From NCBI RefSeq assembly GCF_023159225.1, contig NC_063172.1, positions 44,211,832-44,275,831 on the forward strand: a stretch of DNA of 64,000 bases, in the 5' to 3' direction. This document shows, in pieces, positions 11,151 to 20,963 of the stretch. The number at the start of each line of letters is the position of its first letter. The first letter of the stretch is position 1. This DNA comes from Perognathus longimembris pacificus (lineage: Eukaryota > Chordata > Mammalia > Rodentia > Heteromyidae). The notes below the pieces were generated by a model. That model saw only the letters and a list, made by a program, of their open reading frames with translations. It was not told where the DNA came from and made no database searches. A program made the position numbers and the translations under genes.

Positions 11151-11446
11151 GCTTTTTTTTCCTGACTGGCTGGAGAACTGATCTCTGATGACCTAAAAAA
11201 ATTACCTTTGCAGGCCTTTAACAGATCTCAATAAGGACACAATCTCAGGTCTACAAGCTTTCTTTCCTGAACAGATGTATCAGCTTAAAATTCTCACTGC
11301 CAGTCAGAGCTTTGAGTCGATGCAGGGGGTTGAGATTTTAAACTATCCTCTCATTTGACAAACTTACCCTTACTAACCACTATCACAGATGACTGGCAAG
11401 TTCCTGCCCAATAGACAGACATGGGCATTGGAAAGGCATGCTTATG

Positions 11447-11661
11447 GGCTGGGGATATGGCCTAGTGGCAAGAGTGCCTGCCTCATATACATGAGGCCCT
11501 GGGTTCGATTCCCCAGCACCACATATACAGAAAATGTCCAGAAGTGGCGCTGTGGCTCAGGTGGCAGAGTGCTAGCCTTGAGTAAACAGAAGCCAGGGAC
11601 ATTGCTCAGGCCCTGAGTCCAAGCCCCAGGACTGGCAAAAAAAAAAAAAAAAAAAAAAGAA
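11447..11661 (+). mobile_element. IDL-Geo SINE inside ERV1
   Basis: Full dimer with a pure A tail (about 23 bases, 11637-11658). The perfect 17-bp TSD ggaaaggcatgcttatg lies at 11430-11446 and 11662-11678. Young-type CpGs are kept (gttcgattcc, ggcgctgtgg). Confidence 0.97.
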
Positions 11662-11790
11662 GGAAAGGCATGCTTATGAACTATTCTTCTAGGACTTCCC
11701 GGCTTTGATTAACTTTTGAAAGGCCGAACAGGAGTGACTCTAGGATCTGACACCATCTCTGCCATCCAAGCAGTGGCTTACTGCCTCTGG

Positions 11791-11994
11791 TTTTTTTTTT
11801 TTGGCCAGTCCTGTGGCTTGGACTCAGGGCCTGAGCACTGTCCCTGGCTTCTTTTTGCTCAAGGCTAGCACTCTGCCACTTGAGCCACAGCGCCGCTTCT
11901 GGCCATTTTCTGTATATGTGGTGCTGGGGAATTGAACCCAGGGCCTCATGTATACGAGGCAGGCACTCTTGCCACTAGGCCATATTCCCAGCCC
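11791..11994 (-). mobile_element. IDL-Geo SINE inside ERV1, opposite strand
   Basis: T-run at 11791-11803 (the A tail), right monomer, then left monomer ending ccatattcccagccc. The 16-bp TSD ggcttactgcctctgg lies at 11775-11790 and 11995-12010. Confidence 0.96.
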
Positions 11995-12052
11995 GGCTTA
12001 CTGCCTCTGGATGCTCCATCACTTTTGTCCCAGGAGGACTGACTTTCCACTG

Positions 12053-12232
12053 GACTTGGACTCAGGGCCTGATCGCTGTCCCCCAGCTCTCCAGCTCAAG
12101 ACTAGCGCCCTACCACTTCGAGCTCCACACAACTCCGTTCCCAGCACTCTGCTGGCTGATTAGAGACAAGACTCTCACAGGGACCTTTCTTTGCCTGGGC
12201 TGGCTTCGAACCCCAGATTCAGATCAGTGAGT
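12053..12232 (-). mobile_element. SINE-derived block carried within ERV1
   Basis: On the minus strand this is a B1-dID-like SINE: a B1-type core (GGTTCGAAGCCAGCC type) followed by an ID-like right half. It lacks its own tail and target duplications. The same block occurs in both plus-strand proviral units (34632-34812, 36930-37107), so it was part of the element before these copies were made. Confidence 0.8.
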
Positions 12233-12239
12233 CTTATAA

Positions 12240-13665
12240 GGGGCCACTTTACTCCAATTATAAGCAACAAGGTGGTCCACACAGAAGTAGTTTTTAAGCA
12301 TGGTCTCTTACCTGGAACTTATTAAGGGTCAGTATTAGATCTTGACAAACTTGTAGGAATCACCTGTGCTTCTCTGTGGGCCTGCTGGAAACGGCTACAA
12401 AAAACCTACAAAGAAGCTGGAATGGCAATTAAACATTTTGGTAGCCATAATTCTCCTTTTCTCACTTTGCAATAATTATTTAAGACAATTTTACTTCCAA
12501 ATTTCTTATCTAGAAATGTATTATTGATTTCCAAAGCCTTTTTAACACGAATACAACATTTTAGCTTTTATCTGTATTGGAAAAACTGAAGCTCACAGGC
12601 ATTCTGAAACCAGGTGCTGCCCTTTGCCTACGGGCTGCTTGTTTCAAAAGAGCCTCTTTTTTTCAGTCCCAGTTACTGCATGGCATGAAGACCTTTGAAT
12701 TTTTTCTTAATGCAAGAATTACAATTATAAATACTTATCCATTCAGCTTTCCAATATATTAGTGAAAAACATTGGCCCATTTTGCCATTTCTTCCTACAT
12801 ACATAGAGTTAATGAGAGTTTACTTCTATCCCCATTAGTTTAGTGTATATATATATCCTTTTAAATCCAAATTTCTGACACTTAGCTCTGATTTTTTTAA
12901 ATTTTAATTAAAGAACCCTGAGAAATCCTTTAAAGCATTTGATAATGCCCAAACTCGATGACCCTTTGACTTTAAACTTAAACTTAGTTTTGCATCATAC
13001 TGTAGTCTTGAACATGTTCACACTCACACATGCACACACACATACATTTTCAAAAGATCTTAAAGTGCGCAGAATAAGCATCGGCCGTACATTTTAAGAC
13101 AAAAACCTTTAACAAATGATTTTAGCATTCTCCAGCCTCATTTTCCAGGGCTTGATAGTTTTAGCAAAACATTTTTAGTCTTAGTAAAACATTTTAGCAC
13201 ACCAAACAATTTTCTGCTTAAGAAGGCTGGGTGGGGGTCCCCCTAGAGTTCTTTTTTGCGGACACTCTCACTGATTGACTGATTGTGGGCTGTCACCTGT
13301 ACATCTTTCCAGTGAGCTAAAGTCAAGTCCAGGGGAGTGGAAGGAACGTTCCCTAACATCCGTTTGTCAGTCAGGCACAGCGCAAGAAAGAAACACACAA
13401 AAATAATCACAGGCACAAAGACCAGACAACACTTTCAGGGTGGTAGTGGGAAGCCTGAGCCCCCTGTGGAGGGCTTGAGGTGTCCCCCAAGTCCTCCAGG
13501 ACTGCCCATATGAGCGTGTCCACTCCGGCTGGTCCTTCACTACCTACAGGTTCAGATTCAAGTGGCTGGCCTAAACAGAAAACAAAACTACGAATCACAC
13601 AGACACAGACACACAGAATGAACAGCCCTATTTTCTTACCTACGGAGTCTGGGGTCTCTGGGGCC
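12240..13665 (-). mobile_element. ERV1 leader and AT-rich internal region
   Basis: 12240-12480 matches plus-strand sequence at 34370-34620 and 36686-36920, showing shared ancestry. 12480-13250 is AT-rich with no reading frame of note. In sense orientation the part next to the primer site has a splice-donor-like GTAGGTAAGAAAA (complement near 13632-13644). No gag motif was seen. Confidence 0.6.
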
Positions 13666-13683
13666 ATCCCGGACGAGCCCCCA
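13666..13683 (-). other. Primer-binding site, tRNA-Pro type
   Basis: In sense orientation it reads TGGGGGCTCGTCCGGGAT, the exact 18-base complement to the 3' end of tRNA-Pro used by murine leukaemia virus-type elements. It lies two bases (TT) after the 5' LTR. Confidence 0.95.
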
Positions 13684-13685
13684 AA

Positions 13686-14002
13686 TGTTATGCCAAGTCG
13701 TGAAACCACCACCAAGAAAACCACCGAGACCCAGACATTCCGAAATGCAAAAGCAAGGCAAGGCTTTATTTAAGCGAGCTGCAACTCGGGCCTCGTCCTA
13801 CCCACCGACACAGCGGAGGTTAGGAGGAAGCCCCGAGCTGTGATTACACAGGGCTTATAAAGGCAAAGAACAAGGTTACAACAATCAGGTGTTCAAGCAA
13901 GCAAGATTAGGACACAGGTACAAATCTGATTGGCTCGGGGTTCAATTCTAAAATGGGGTTCACGTGGTAAAATGGGGCTTGACTTCAAAGTCTGGCACTT
14001 CA
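13686..14002 (-). mobile_element. Family A 5' LTR
   Basis: 317 bp, tgttatgccaagtc to tctggcacttca. In sense orientation it carries CCAAT, a TATA-like TTATAAGC and an AATAAA signal, as in the plus-strand copies (see 33519-33826). Confidence 0.93.
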
Positions 14003-14006
14003 ATGC

Positions 14007-15261
14007 TTCCAGCCTGGCTCTTCGCTGGTTAGTTGGGAGATGGAGTTTGAGAGATTTTCTGCCCTGGCTGGCTTCGAACTGCAATCCAAGGCGTCTTTGC
14101 CACAAAAGCCCTTTTTTATTTCCAATTTAAATAACAAGGAGACCAAGGGGACTAGAGCTTACCTGTACCTTGTCAAGAACTGACCAAATACTTGCCAGAA
14201 TTCTGCAATGACAAAACTCAGTAGATGTGATGAGTTTTAGCACAGATATACAGCTAGATAGACATACTAACAAATGACATTTACACAGACATACACACTG
14301 TGCACATAGGTTTTACAGCATGCAAAAATGAATTTCAGCAGTAGACTCTTGGAATTCCAATAGTAAATGACTTTTTTTCCCCCAATATTTTAAAACCATG
14401 TGGTCGGTTAGAAAAACAATTTTGCTAGCAAACAACAATTTTCAGATTATAAAATGGAGAAACCATATTTGATAAACTCTAGTGGGATGCCATGTTGAGG
14501 GGGGTGGCAGGAGGACACAAACACACTAACAGAGAACACGTGGCATGGCATAATGGCGCCTGAGCTGATGCCTGTTAAACCCAATATTCACCACGTGGTC
14601 AATGCTAGAGAAAAGAACTTTTAGATATCTTTGCTGACAAAGCACATTGGTGGTCAAGCCTCAGTTTCGAAGTTCTGTGAAAAGAGGCAGCTTTGTGAGC
14701 AAGGCACACAACGATGGTACGACTTGGGAATTTTATACAGTAAGCAAGTAAGCAGGAAGATGAGAGAGAGAGAGAGGGAGAAAAAGGAAGAGAAAGAGAG
14801 GAAAAGAGAAAGAGAGAGAGAGCCTGAACATAAGTGACTTCTAACCATTTACCATTGCAGTGGCAAAAACTGTATCTGAGCGAGTATTTCGAGCAGGCCT
14901 CATTGCACTGTCAAGAGGCGTGCTAGCAGTGTCCCGGCTTGGGTGTGACTGTGATGCAAAACCCAAAAAGCACGGGAGAGAGGCGCCTGGTGAGTGGATG
15001 AGCTTACCGGGCAGAAGCGGCAGGCAGAAGCGGCGGACGGAGAGGCAGAGAACCAGAGCAGCAGCAGTTTCACTCACCAGGGTAGACAAGTGGTGTGGAG
15101 GTGGAGGTGGATGTGGAGGCCAGCAATGGTATTAGTGAAAAGTGCCGCGTGGCGACTAGCAGCAGTTCGGTTCACGGAAAAAGGGCTGCCAGGACTGGGA
15201 TACTCCCAGAAAAAGAAGAAAAATAGATGGGAATTCTGCCTGTCCTGACTCTTAAGCCCTA
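14007..15261 (-). mobile_element. Family B internal region, non-coding
   Basis: 14007-14110 is the other half of the SINE interrupted by ERV1. The rest has no recognisable retroviral gene. It contains a (GA)n-rich tract (14761-14822) and a fairly CpG-containing stretch (14860-15180). Small frames here have no domain. It is probably the leader and remains of a deleted internal region. Confidence 0.55.
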
Positions 15262-15279
15262 TCCCGGGTTACGGCACCA
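15262..15279 (-). other. Primer-binding site, tRNA-Phe-like
   Basis: In sense orientation it reads TGGTGCCGTAACCCGGGA, one base different from the 18-base complement to the tRNA-Phe 3' end (TGGTGCCGAAACCCGGGA). It lies four bases (TATA) after the inner 5' LTR. Confidence 0.85.
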
Positions 15280-15283
15280 TATA

Positions 15284-15602
15284 TGTTAGGTTTTTAAAGT
15301 AGGTAGCTGGTAAATACCACGCGGTATTCAGGCAGGAAAGAAAGTTTATTACCAAACTGCTGGACTGTGGCCAAGATGATCCATGGCCGGAGAGAAGGGA
15401 GAGAGAGAGGGACCCCCACCCAGCCCTGCCTTATATCTAGGGCAGGGGCAAGGGGTGTGGCCAGGTGGATTAGGATGTGACCTTAGGGAAAGGGGAGGTA
15501 ACTGCCTCCAGGTCTGCAGGTTACCCAGGTAACTGGGTGGAGACTTAATGAGGTGGGGGCATCTACATATCTACATGGAGCCCTCAGGGAGAAGACCTTA
15601 CA
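15284..15602 (-). mobile_element. Family B 5' LTR, inner copy
   Basis: 319 bp. It lacks ggagaaag near the left end compared with the other copies and has a short duplication atctacatatctacatgg near 15570-15588. It is adjacent to the primer site, so it is the LTR in the normal 5' position. Confidence 0.9.
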
Positions 15603-15618
15603 TTGCACCATCCATATA
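15603..15618 (-). other. Spacer between tandem family B LTRs
   Basis: 16 bp. In sense orientation it reads TATATGGATGGTGCAA. The first seven bases equal the start of the LTR-to-primer-site junction at 15273-15283 (TATATGGTGCC), so a piece of primer-site sequence appears trapped between the two LTRs. Confidence 0.6.
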
Positions 15619-16005
15619 TGTTAGGTTTTTAAAGTAGGTAGCTGGTAAAGGAGAAAGCCACGCGGTATTCAGGCAGGAAAGAAAGTTTATTACCGAACTG
15701 CTGGCCTGTGGCCAAGATGATCCATGGCCGGAGAGAAAGGAGAGGGAGAGAAGGAGAGAGGGAGAGAAGGAGAGAGAGAGAGAGGGAGAGAGGGAGAAAG
15801 AGAGAGAGAGAGAGAGAGAGCGACCCCCACCCAGCCCTGCCTTATATCTAGGGCAGGGGCAAGGGGTGTGGCCAGGTGGATTAGGATGTCACCTCAGGGA
15901 AAGGGGAGGTAACTGCCTCCAGGTCTGCAGGTTACCCAGGTAACTGGGTGGAGACTTAATGAGGTGGGGGCATCTACATGGAGCCCTCAGGGAGAGGACC
16001 TTACA
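15619..16005 (-). mobile_element. Family B 5' LTR, outer copy with GA expansion
   Basis: 387 bp. It matches the other LTRs except for an expanded GA/GGA tract (15731-15820) of about 70 extra bases. It is followed by the GAAGT target duplication. Confidence 0.9.
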
Positions 16006-16149
16006 GAAGTGAAAGGAAAGTCTTAAAAGGAAAGTAGTGCGACTCTCAATTCAGAAAGGGATCCCAAAGAGTCAATGGAGTCTTCTCCGAGGGTAGTTTT
16101 TATAAAACAGGGTTTCTCCATGTCTTCTCCCTGTTATTTGTCCTGATTG

Positions 16150-16466
16150 TGTCATGCCAAGTCTCAAGACCACCACCAAGAAGGCCACCGAGACTCAGAC
16201 ACTCCGAAATGCAAAAGCAAGGTAAGGCTTTATTTAAGCGAGCTGCAACTCGGGCCTCGTCCTACCCACCGACACAGCGGAGGTTAGGAGGGAGCCCCGA
16301 GCTGTGATTACACAGGGCTTATAAAGGCAAAGAACAAGGTTACAACAATCAAGTGTTCAAGCAAGCAAGATTAGGACACAGGTACAAATCTGATTGGCTC
16401 AGGGTTCGATTCTAAAATGGGGTTCACGTGGTAAAATGGGGCCTGACTGCAAAGTCTGGCTCTTCA
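16150..16466 (-). mobile_element. Family A solo LTR with TSD
   Basis: 317-bp family A LTR (tgtcatgccaagtc to gtctggctcttca) flanked by ATTG at 16146-16149 and 16467-16470. No internal sequence adjoins it, so it is a solo LTR left by recombination between the two LTRs of one provirus. Confidence 0.93.
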
Positions 16467-16739
16467 ATTGCTTGATGGCTTGTTTGTGCATTCAACACCC
16501 CAGTCTTATCATTGTTTGAATGGACACACGGCATTATGGGAAGAAGAAGCACTTTGAGATGCCCCCCCCCCATTCCGCAATATGGGAAGAAGCATTTGAA
16601 TGGGAGCTCAGGGCACTATGGGAACAGGAAGCTGCTTGATGTGACCCATGTTATCTGCACATGTTTATCCTCATCTATCTAACATCCCCTTTCCTTCCAT
16701 CAGTACTAATTGCTAATTCAGATGAACAGTTAAGATTTT

Positions 16740-16949
16740 TTTTTTTTTTTTTTTTTGCCAGTCCTGGGCCTTGGACTCAGGGCCTGAGCACTGTCCCTGG
16801 CTTCTTCCCGCTCAAGGCTAGCACTCTGCCACGTGAGCCACAGCGCCGCTTCTGGCCGTTTTTTCTGTATATGTGGTGCTGGGGAATCGAACCTAGGGCC
16901 TCATGTATCCGAGGCAGGCACTCTTGCCACTAGGCTATATCCCCAGCCC
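16740..16949 (-). mobile_element. IDL-Geo SINE with TSD
   Basis: T-run at 16740-16756, right monomer, then left monomer ending ctatatccccagccc. The TSD aagatttt lies at 16732-16739 and 16950-16957. CpGs are kept (cagcgccgcttctggccg). Confidence 0.95.
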
Positions 16950-17254
16950 AAGATTTTAAGGCTTGGTTGAATTTACTTCTCTACCTACTGGCAGAGAGAA
17001 TGAACCATGTAGACTGTACCTGCACTGGATTCCCAGGCTCTTCTGTTCTCCACTAGACAGCTTGAGGACACTAACATTTGACACTTTGCCAGAAAGTCAA
17101 AACCCCAAAGCATTTTCAACATGACATGATTTTTCAAAAGTAGGAGAGAAATGGATGTATTTTTTATGAATGTGTCTCTTATGTGAAGATACTACTGCAG
17201 GGCAGAAATGTTGCATTTCGTCAAAAGTTAAATTTCATTTAACAATTCAATTAT

Positions 17255-17350
17255 TTTGCCCTTACTGGGGTTTGAACTCAGGGCTTCTTGCTCTTATGGG
17301 GCTTTTTCTGATCCCAGCTAGAGCTCTACCACTTAAGCCACACCTTCACT
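17255..17350 (-). mobile_element. Single Geo/dID monomer remnant
   Basis: Only the right-monomer part is seen (ggtttgaactcagggct, then ctctaccacttaagccacac). It is diverged, with no clear target duplication. Confidence 0.6.
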
Positions 17351-17389
17351 TGCAGTTATTTTGCCCTTACCTAACTTTTGTCCTTTTTA

Positions 17390-17581
17390 AAAAAATTTTT
17401 TTTGGCCAGTCCTGGGCCTTAGCACTGTCCCTGGCTTCTTTTTGCTCAAGGCTAGCACTCTGCCACTTGAGCCACAGCGCCACCTCTGGCCATTTTCTGT
17501 ATATGTGGTGCTGGGGAATTGAACCTAGGACCTAATGTATAGGAGGTGAGCACCCTTACCACTAGGCCATATCCCCAGCCC
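17390..17581 (-). mobile_element. IDL-Geo SINE with small internal deletion
   Basis: T-run then ggccagtcctgggcc. The block normally reading ggactcagggcctga is missing, so the sequence jumps to agcactgtccctgg. The left monomer ends ccatatccccagccc. Confidence 0.9.
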
Positions 17582-17679
17582 CTAAAAAAAAAAATCTTTA
17601 AGTAGTTGTATAGAGGAGTTACTGCGAAGTAAAGAAGTTTATTAATACAATGCATATTGATCAATGTCACTCTTCTAGT

Positions 17680-17810
17680 CTTTTGCAGTTAATTGGGGAT
17701 AAGAGTCTGATAGATTTGTCTGCCTAGGCTGGCTGTGAATCCCTATCATCAGATCTCAGCCTCCTGAGTAACTAGGATTATAGATGTGAGCCACCAAACT
17801 CCTAGCTCAA
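17680..17810 (-). mobile_element. B1-like SINE monomer remnant
   Basis: Minus-strand B1-type sequence (plus strand cagcctcctgagtaactagg, then tgtgagccaccaa). Confidence 0.75.
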
Positions 17811-18014
17811 AAAGTTCATCTCTTATGGGATATTTTCAGAATATATTTGTCAGTTACATACATGCAAATTATCTCCCACTGGGAAATCACAAACTAGTTA
17901 AAACTTTCCTCGAAGAAGAGGATAGATTTATTTTTCCACCATTTTCATGTCTTCTATCAGTAGAATGTCTGCACTAGGTCAATAAATAATTACTAGATAA
18001 TTATCAAGTAAAAG
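17811..18014. other. Unique DNA
   Basis: No feature recognised. It lies next to the 10-bp target duplication of a tiny L1 tail. Confidence 0.4.
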
Positions 18015-18024
18015 AATGAACCTG

Positions 18025-18116
18025 TTTTTTTTCTTGTGATGTTTACATATGCATAATATTTTTATACTTATTTATTGTCAAAGTGATGTACAGAGAGGTT
18101 ACAGTTTCCTACATTA
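18025..18116 (-). mobile_element. Very short L1 3' tail with TSD
   Basis: Only about 90 bp, ending with the same attgtcaaagtgatgtacag as the L1 at 2742. aatgaacctg occurs at 18015-18024 and 18117-18126. It is an extreme 5' truncation. Confidence 0.8.
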
Positions 18117-18257
18117 AATGAACCTGGTTTGAGGACAGAAAATAGAAAGCCTTCTCAGAATGGAAGCGATTACTCTGACATCAGGCATTGAGACATGATT
18201 ATGGCTCTCCATACACCAAAAGTAGGTTCATATTTTGAGGAAGAAGAAAAATAAGAG

Positions 18258-18463
18258 AGCCAAGTGCTTGTGGCTCCTGCCTGTAATATTAGCTACTCAG
18301 GAGGCTGATATCTGAGGATCACAGTTTGAAGCCAGCCCAGGCAGGACATTCCAATGAGACTCATATTCAATTAACCAGTAAATAGCCAGAAGTGTAGCTG
18401 TAACTCAAGTGGTAGACTCCCAGCCTTGAGCAAAAAAAGGTCTAGAACAGCTCCCAGGCCCCT
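18258..18463 (+). mobile_element. B1-dID-like SINE
   Basis: gccaagtgcttgtggctcctg through the ID-like right monomer to cccaggcccctaaat. A long purine microsatellite follows within about 40 bp. Confidence 0.8.
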
Positions 18464-18504
18464 AAATAAAGCTTTAATATCACTGCTCCGTACATACACG
18501 AACA

Positions 18505-18631
18505 AGAGAAAGAAAGGAAGGAAGGGAAGGGAAGGGAAGGGAGAAAGGGAAGAAAGAAAGAAAAAAAGAAAGAAAGAAAGGAAGGAAGGAAGGGAGAGAG
18601 AGAGAAAGAGAGAAAGAAAGAGAGAAAGAAA

Positions 18632-18693
<62 letters not shown>

Positions 18694-18731
18694 GAGAGGG
18701 AAGGAAGGGAAGGAAGGAAGGAAGGAAGGAA
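18505..18731. repeat. (GAAA/GGAA)n purine microsatellite
   Basis: About 227 bases of AAAG, AAGG and GA units on the plus strand. It explains the Lys/Arg/Glu-rich and Ser/Phe/Leu-rich frames here on both strands. Confidence 0.97.
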
Positions 18732-18735
18732 ATGT

Positions 18736-19003
18736 AAACTCAGCACTGATGGCTTACACCTGTTATCCTAGCTACCCAGGAGGCTGAGGTCTGGGAATCA
18801 AGGTTCAAAGTCAGCCTGGACAGGAAAATCCATGAGAACCTTACCTTTAATTAACCACCAAAAAATGAAAAGTGGAGCTGTGGCTCAAAGTAGTAGAGAG
18901 CTAGCCTTGAGCAAAAGAGCTCAGGGACAGTGCCCAGGCCCTGAGTTCAAACCCCATAACAACCAAAAAAACAAAAAAAAAGAGAGAAAGAAAAGAAAGA
19001 AAT
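18736..19003 (+). mobile_element. B1-dID-like SINE
   Basis: actcagcactgatggcttac (B1-like) through gtggctcaaagtagtagaga to ttcaaaccccataac and an A-rich tail. Confidence 0.82.
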
Positions 19004-19570
19004 TATAAAGTGGGGATGGAGAGTTAATTTTGAAATTTGAAAAACTAGACTTTTTCTCAGGTTTAATTATTTCCATTCAGATGAGAGAAATAAAAACTTA
19101 TTGGAGACCGAAATTTCTTTGTTGATAAATGCAACACCTACCTTTCTCTGAGTGCTCAGTGAATTTGAGTACTTTGGTTACTTTAGTTTCTATTTGGGCA
19201 CTCTAATCTCTCATCTGCAACATACAATACAATATCAATATCTCTTTCTTCTCTTCTTCTCTTTCTCTCTGCATGCTTGTGCGTACGTGTGTGCATGCAT
19301 GTGTGTGTGTCTGTCTGTCTGTGTAGTCTTAATATGTTTTGTCTGGGTATCTAGTATTAGGAAATTAATATTTTTCTTCTTAGGAATACATGCAATTTAT
19401 CAAAATACAATACTTTGGTGAACCACAGATCAAAAGAGTGAACATTTTAAGAACTGTAATCAGACTAGAATTGTAGCTCAAGAAAAACAATTTCTGTTGA
19501 GACTCATGCTGAGGCACACACCACCAACGGGAGCTGTAGATTTTCCAGGCTTGAGAATGAATACTCTTAG
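19004..19570. other. Unique DNA with short TG-rich tract
   Basis: Contains an imperfect TG/CTGT tract (19275-19325). The 89-codon frame at 19152-19421 spans that tract and has no recognisable domain. Confidence 0.4.
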
Positions 19571-19582
19571 AACTACAGAGAA

Positions 19583-19699
19583 TGGCTGGGTGTCAGTGGT
19601 GGGTGGCTCACTCCTGTAATCCTAGCTACACAGGAGGCTGAGATCTGAGAACAAGAGTTTGAAGCCAGCCAGCGCAGGAAAAGTCTATGAGACTCTTTT

Positions 19700-19730
<31 letters not shown>

Positions 19731-20100
19731 TTTTATTTATTTTTTTTGGCCAGTCGTGGGCCTTGGACTCAGGGCCTGAGCACTGTCCCTGGCTTCTTCC
19801 CACTCAAGGCTAGCACTCTGCCACTTGAGCCACAGCGCCGCTTCTGGCCGTTTTCTGTATATGTGGTGCTGGGGAATCGAACCTAGGGCCTCGTGTATCT
19901 GAGGCAGGCACTCTTGCCACTAGGCTATATCCCCAGCCCCTATGAGACTCTTAGGCACCAAAAAAAACTGAAAGTAGAGCTGTGGCTCAAGTGGAATCTA
20001 GATTGCTAGCCTTGAACAAAAAAGCTCAGAAACAATACTGAGGGCCTGGTTCAAGCTCCAGGACCACTCCCCTTAAAAAAAAAAACACACACAAAAAAAA
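19583..20100 (+). mobile_element. B1-dID-like SINE split by another SINE
   Basis: The left half is at 19583-19697 and the right half continues at 19953-20100. Imperfect direct repeats aactacagagaa (19571-19582) and aactacaaagaa (20101-20112) flank the composite. An IDL-Geo copy sits inside. Confidence 0.9.
19698..19939 (-). mobile_element. IDL-Geo SINE nested in another SINE
   Basis: Begins with a (TTTA)n tail and ends ctatatccccagccc. The perfect TSD ctatgagactctt lies at 19685-19697 and 19940-19952, inside the host SINE. CpGs are kept, so it is the younger of the two. Confidence 0.96.
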
Positions 20101-20364
20101 AACTACAAAGAAGGTTCTCTCTGGAGAAATGCTGTATCCATGTGATAAAGGCAGGGGTTGGTGCAGATGTCATCACTATGTGCTTGCAGGTACCTAGTAT
20201 GGTAAGAGTCATATAAAAAGGTAGCTGTTCTCTGGTTTAAAGTCTTTGTCTTTCCTGTGTCTTCAAGCCAATAGGAGACAATAAGCATCAGGCTTAGTGT
20301 AGTTCACTGCTTATCTCACAGCATATCCTCCCTACCAGTTACATTGAGATTGCTCTACCCAGCC

Positions 20365-20533
20365 TGCCTTATCTTGCCTGCCTTACCTTGCCTGCCTGCC
20401 CTCCCTCCCTCCTTTCCTCCCTCCTTCCCTCTCTCCTTCCTTCCTTCCTTCCTTCCTTCCTTCCTTCCTTCCTTCCTTCCTTCTCATTCTCTCCATCTTT
20501 TCTTACCCTCCTTCCCTTTCTCCCTCCCTCCTT
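20365..20533. repeat. Pyrimidine-rich (CCTT/CCTGC)n repeat
   Basis: Runs of ccttgcctg, then (CCTT)n at about 20436-20482 and mixed CCCT units. No gene. Confidence 0.95.
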
Positions 20534-20744
20534 TGTGGGATGAAACACAACTGTAAGCAAAGGCAGTGTGCTCTGTACAGTCTTTGGGAGAGTAGAGTAG
20601 TTAGGGGATAGAGATTTGCCTTGAGAAAATGAACTTCAGGTGAGGGTTGGAGAGAAATGGTAAGACTCTCTGACTAAGTAAACTTCAAGAATACCCAAAT
20701 CTATGAAACACCGAGTAGGAGATGATTTGAGTCCATCCTTCTCT
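20534..20744. other. Unique DNA
   Basis: No feature recognised. Confidence 0.4.
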
Positions 20745-20880
20745 GTTTGGTCTCGTTGGCTTCATTGGAGACAAAGTCTCATGGACTTTCTTGCCTGAGA
20801 TTGCTTTGAACTGTGACCCTCCAGATCCCTGCCTCCTGAGTAACTAAGATTACAAGTGTGAAACACTGGTGCCTTGCTTT
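20745..20880 (-). mobile_element. B1-like SINE monomer remnant
   Basis: The plus strand shows the complement of the B1-type core (gcctcctgagtaactaagat, then acaagtgtgaaacactggtg). Confidence 0.7.
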
Positions 20881-20963
20881 TCTGTTAATCTTCCTGTAAG
20901 CATGTATATTCATACCTCTTCAAGATTGTATTTTTTCTTTTGAGATACAAATTAACACAATAT

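Larger units (their letters stand above)
8657..14002 (-). mobile_element. Family A ERV1 (gammaretrovirus-like) provirus, defective
   Basis: Minus-strand provirus flanked by the 4-bp duplication ATGC (8653-8656, 14003-14006), the length made by gammaretroviral integrases. Its order is 5' LTR 13686-14002, tRNA-Pro primer site 13666-13683, leader with a GTAAGA splice-donor-like site, a SINE-derived block, reverse transcriptase and integrase remnants, a polypurine tract (complement at 9217-9230) and the 3' LTR 8657-9216. The internal region without later SINEs is about 4.0 kb, far short of a full provirus. I see no gag or env. The two LTRs differ at roughly nine positions plus a 4-bp indel by eye, so it is not a recent insertion. 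Confidence 0.92.
7747..16005 (-). mobile_element. Family B LTR provirus (outer element of nest)
   Basis: Minus-strand provirus with a 3' LTR at 7747-8063 and two 5' LTR copies in tandem at 15284-15602 and 15619-16005. The direct repeat GAAGT flanks it at 7742-7746 and 16006-16010. The primer-binding site is tRNA-Phe-like (15262-15279). Its own internal sequence, outside the inserted ERV1 (8657-14002), is only about 1.9 kb and contains no gag, pol or env that I can recognise, so it is a non-autonomous or heavily deleted element. Phe primers are used by rodent IAP (class II) and by HERV-F (class I). The 5-bp duplication does not match the usual 6 bp of class II, so the class stays open. Confidence 0.8.

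Noticed and set aside
7747..16005. First thought: one large autonomous provirus from 7.7 to 16 kb
   Set aside because: The pol remnants belong to a second LTR family with its own LTRs, primer site and ATGC duplication, nested inside the first.
16661..16933. Recurrent frame with QGLSTVPGFF on the opposite strand of the same SINEs
   Set aside because: Antisense reading of IDL-Geo; starts in the tail or in chance flanking sequence.
18426..18737. Lys/Arg/Glu-rich frame resembling a low-complexity protein
   Set aside because: Encoded by the purine microsatellite.
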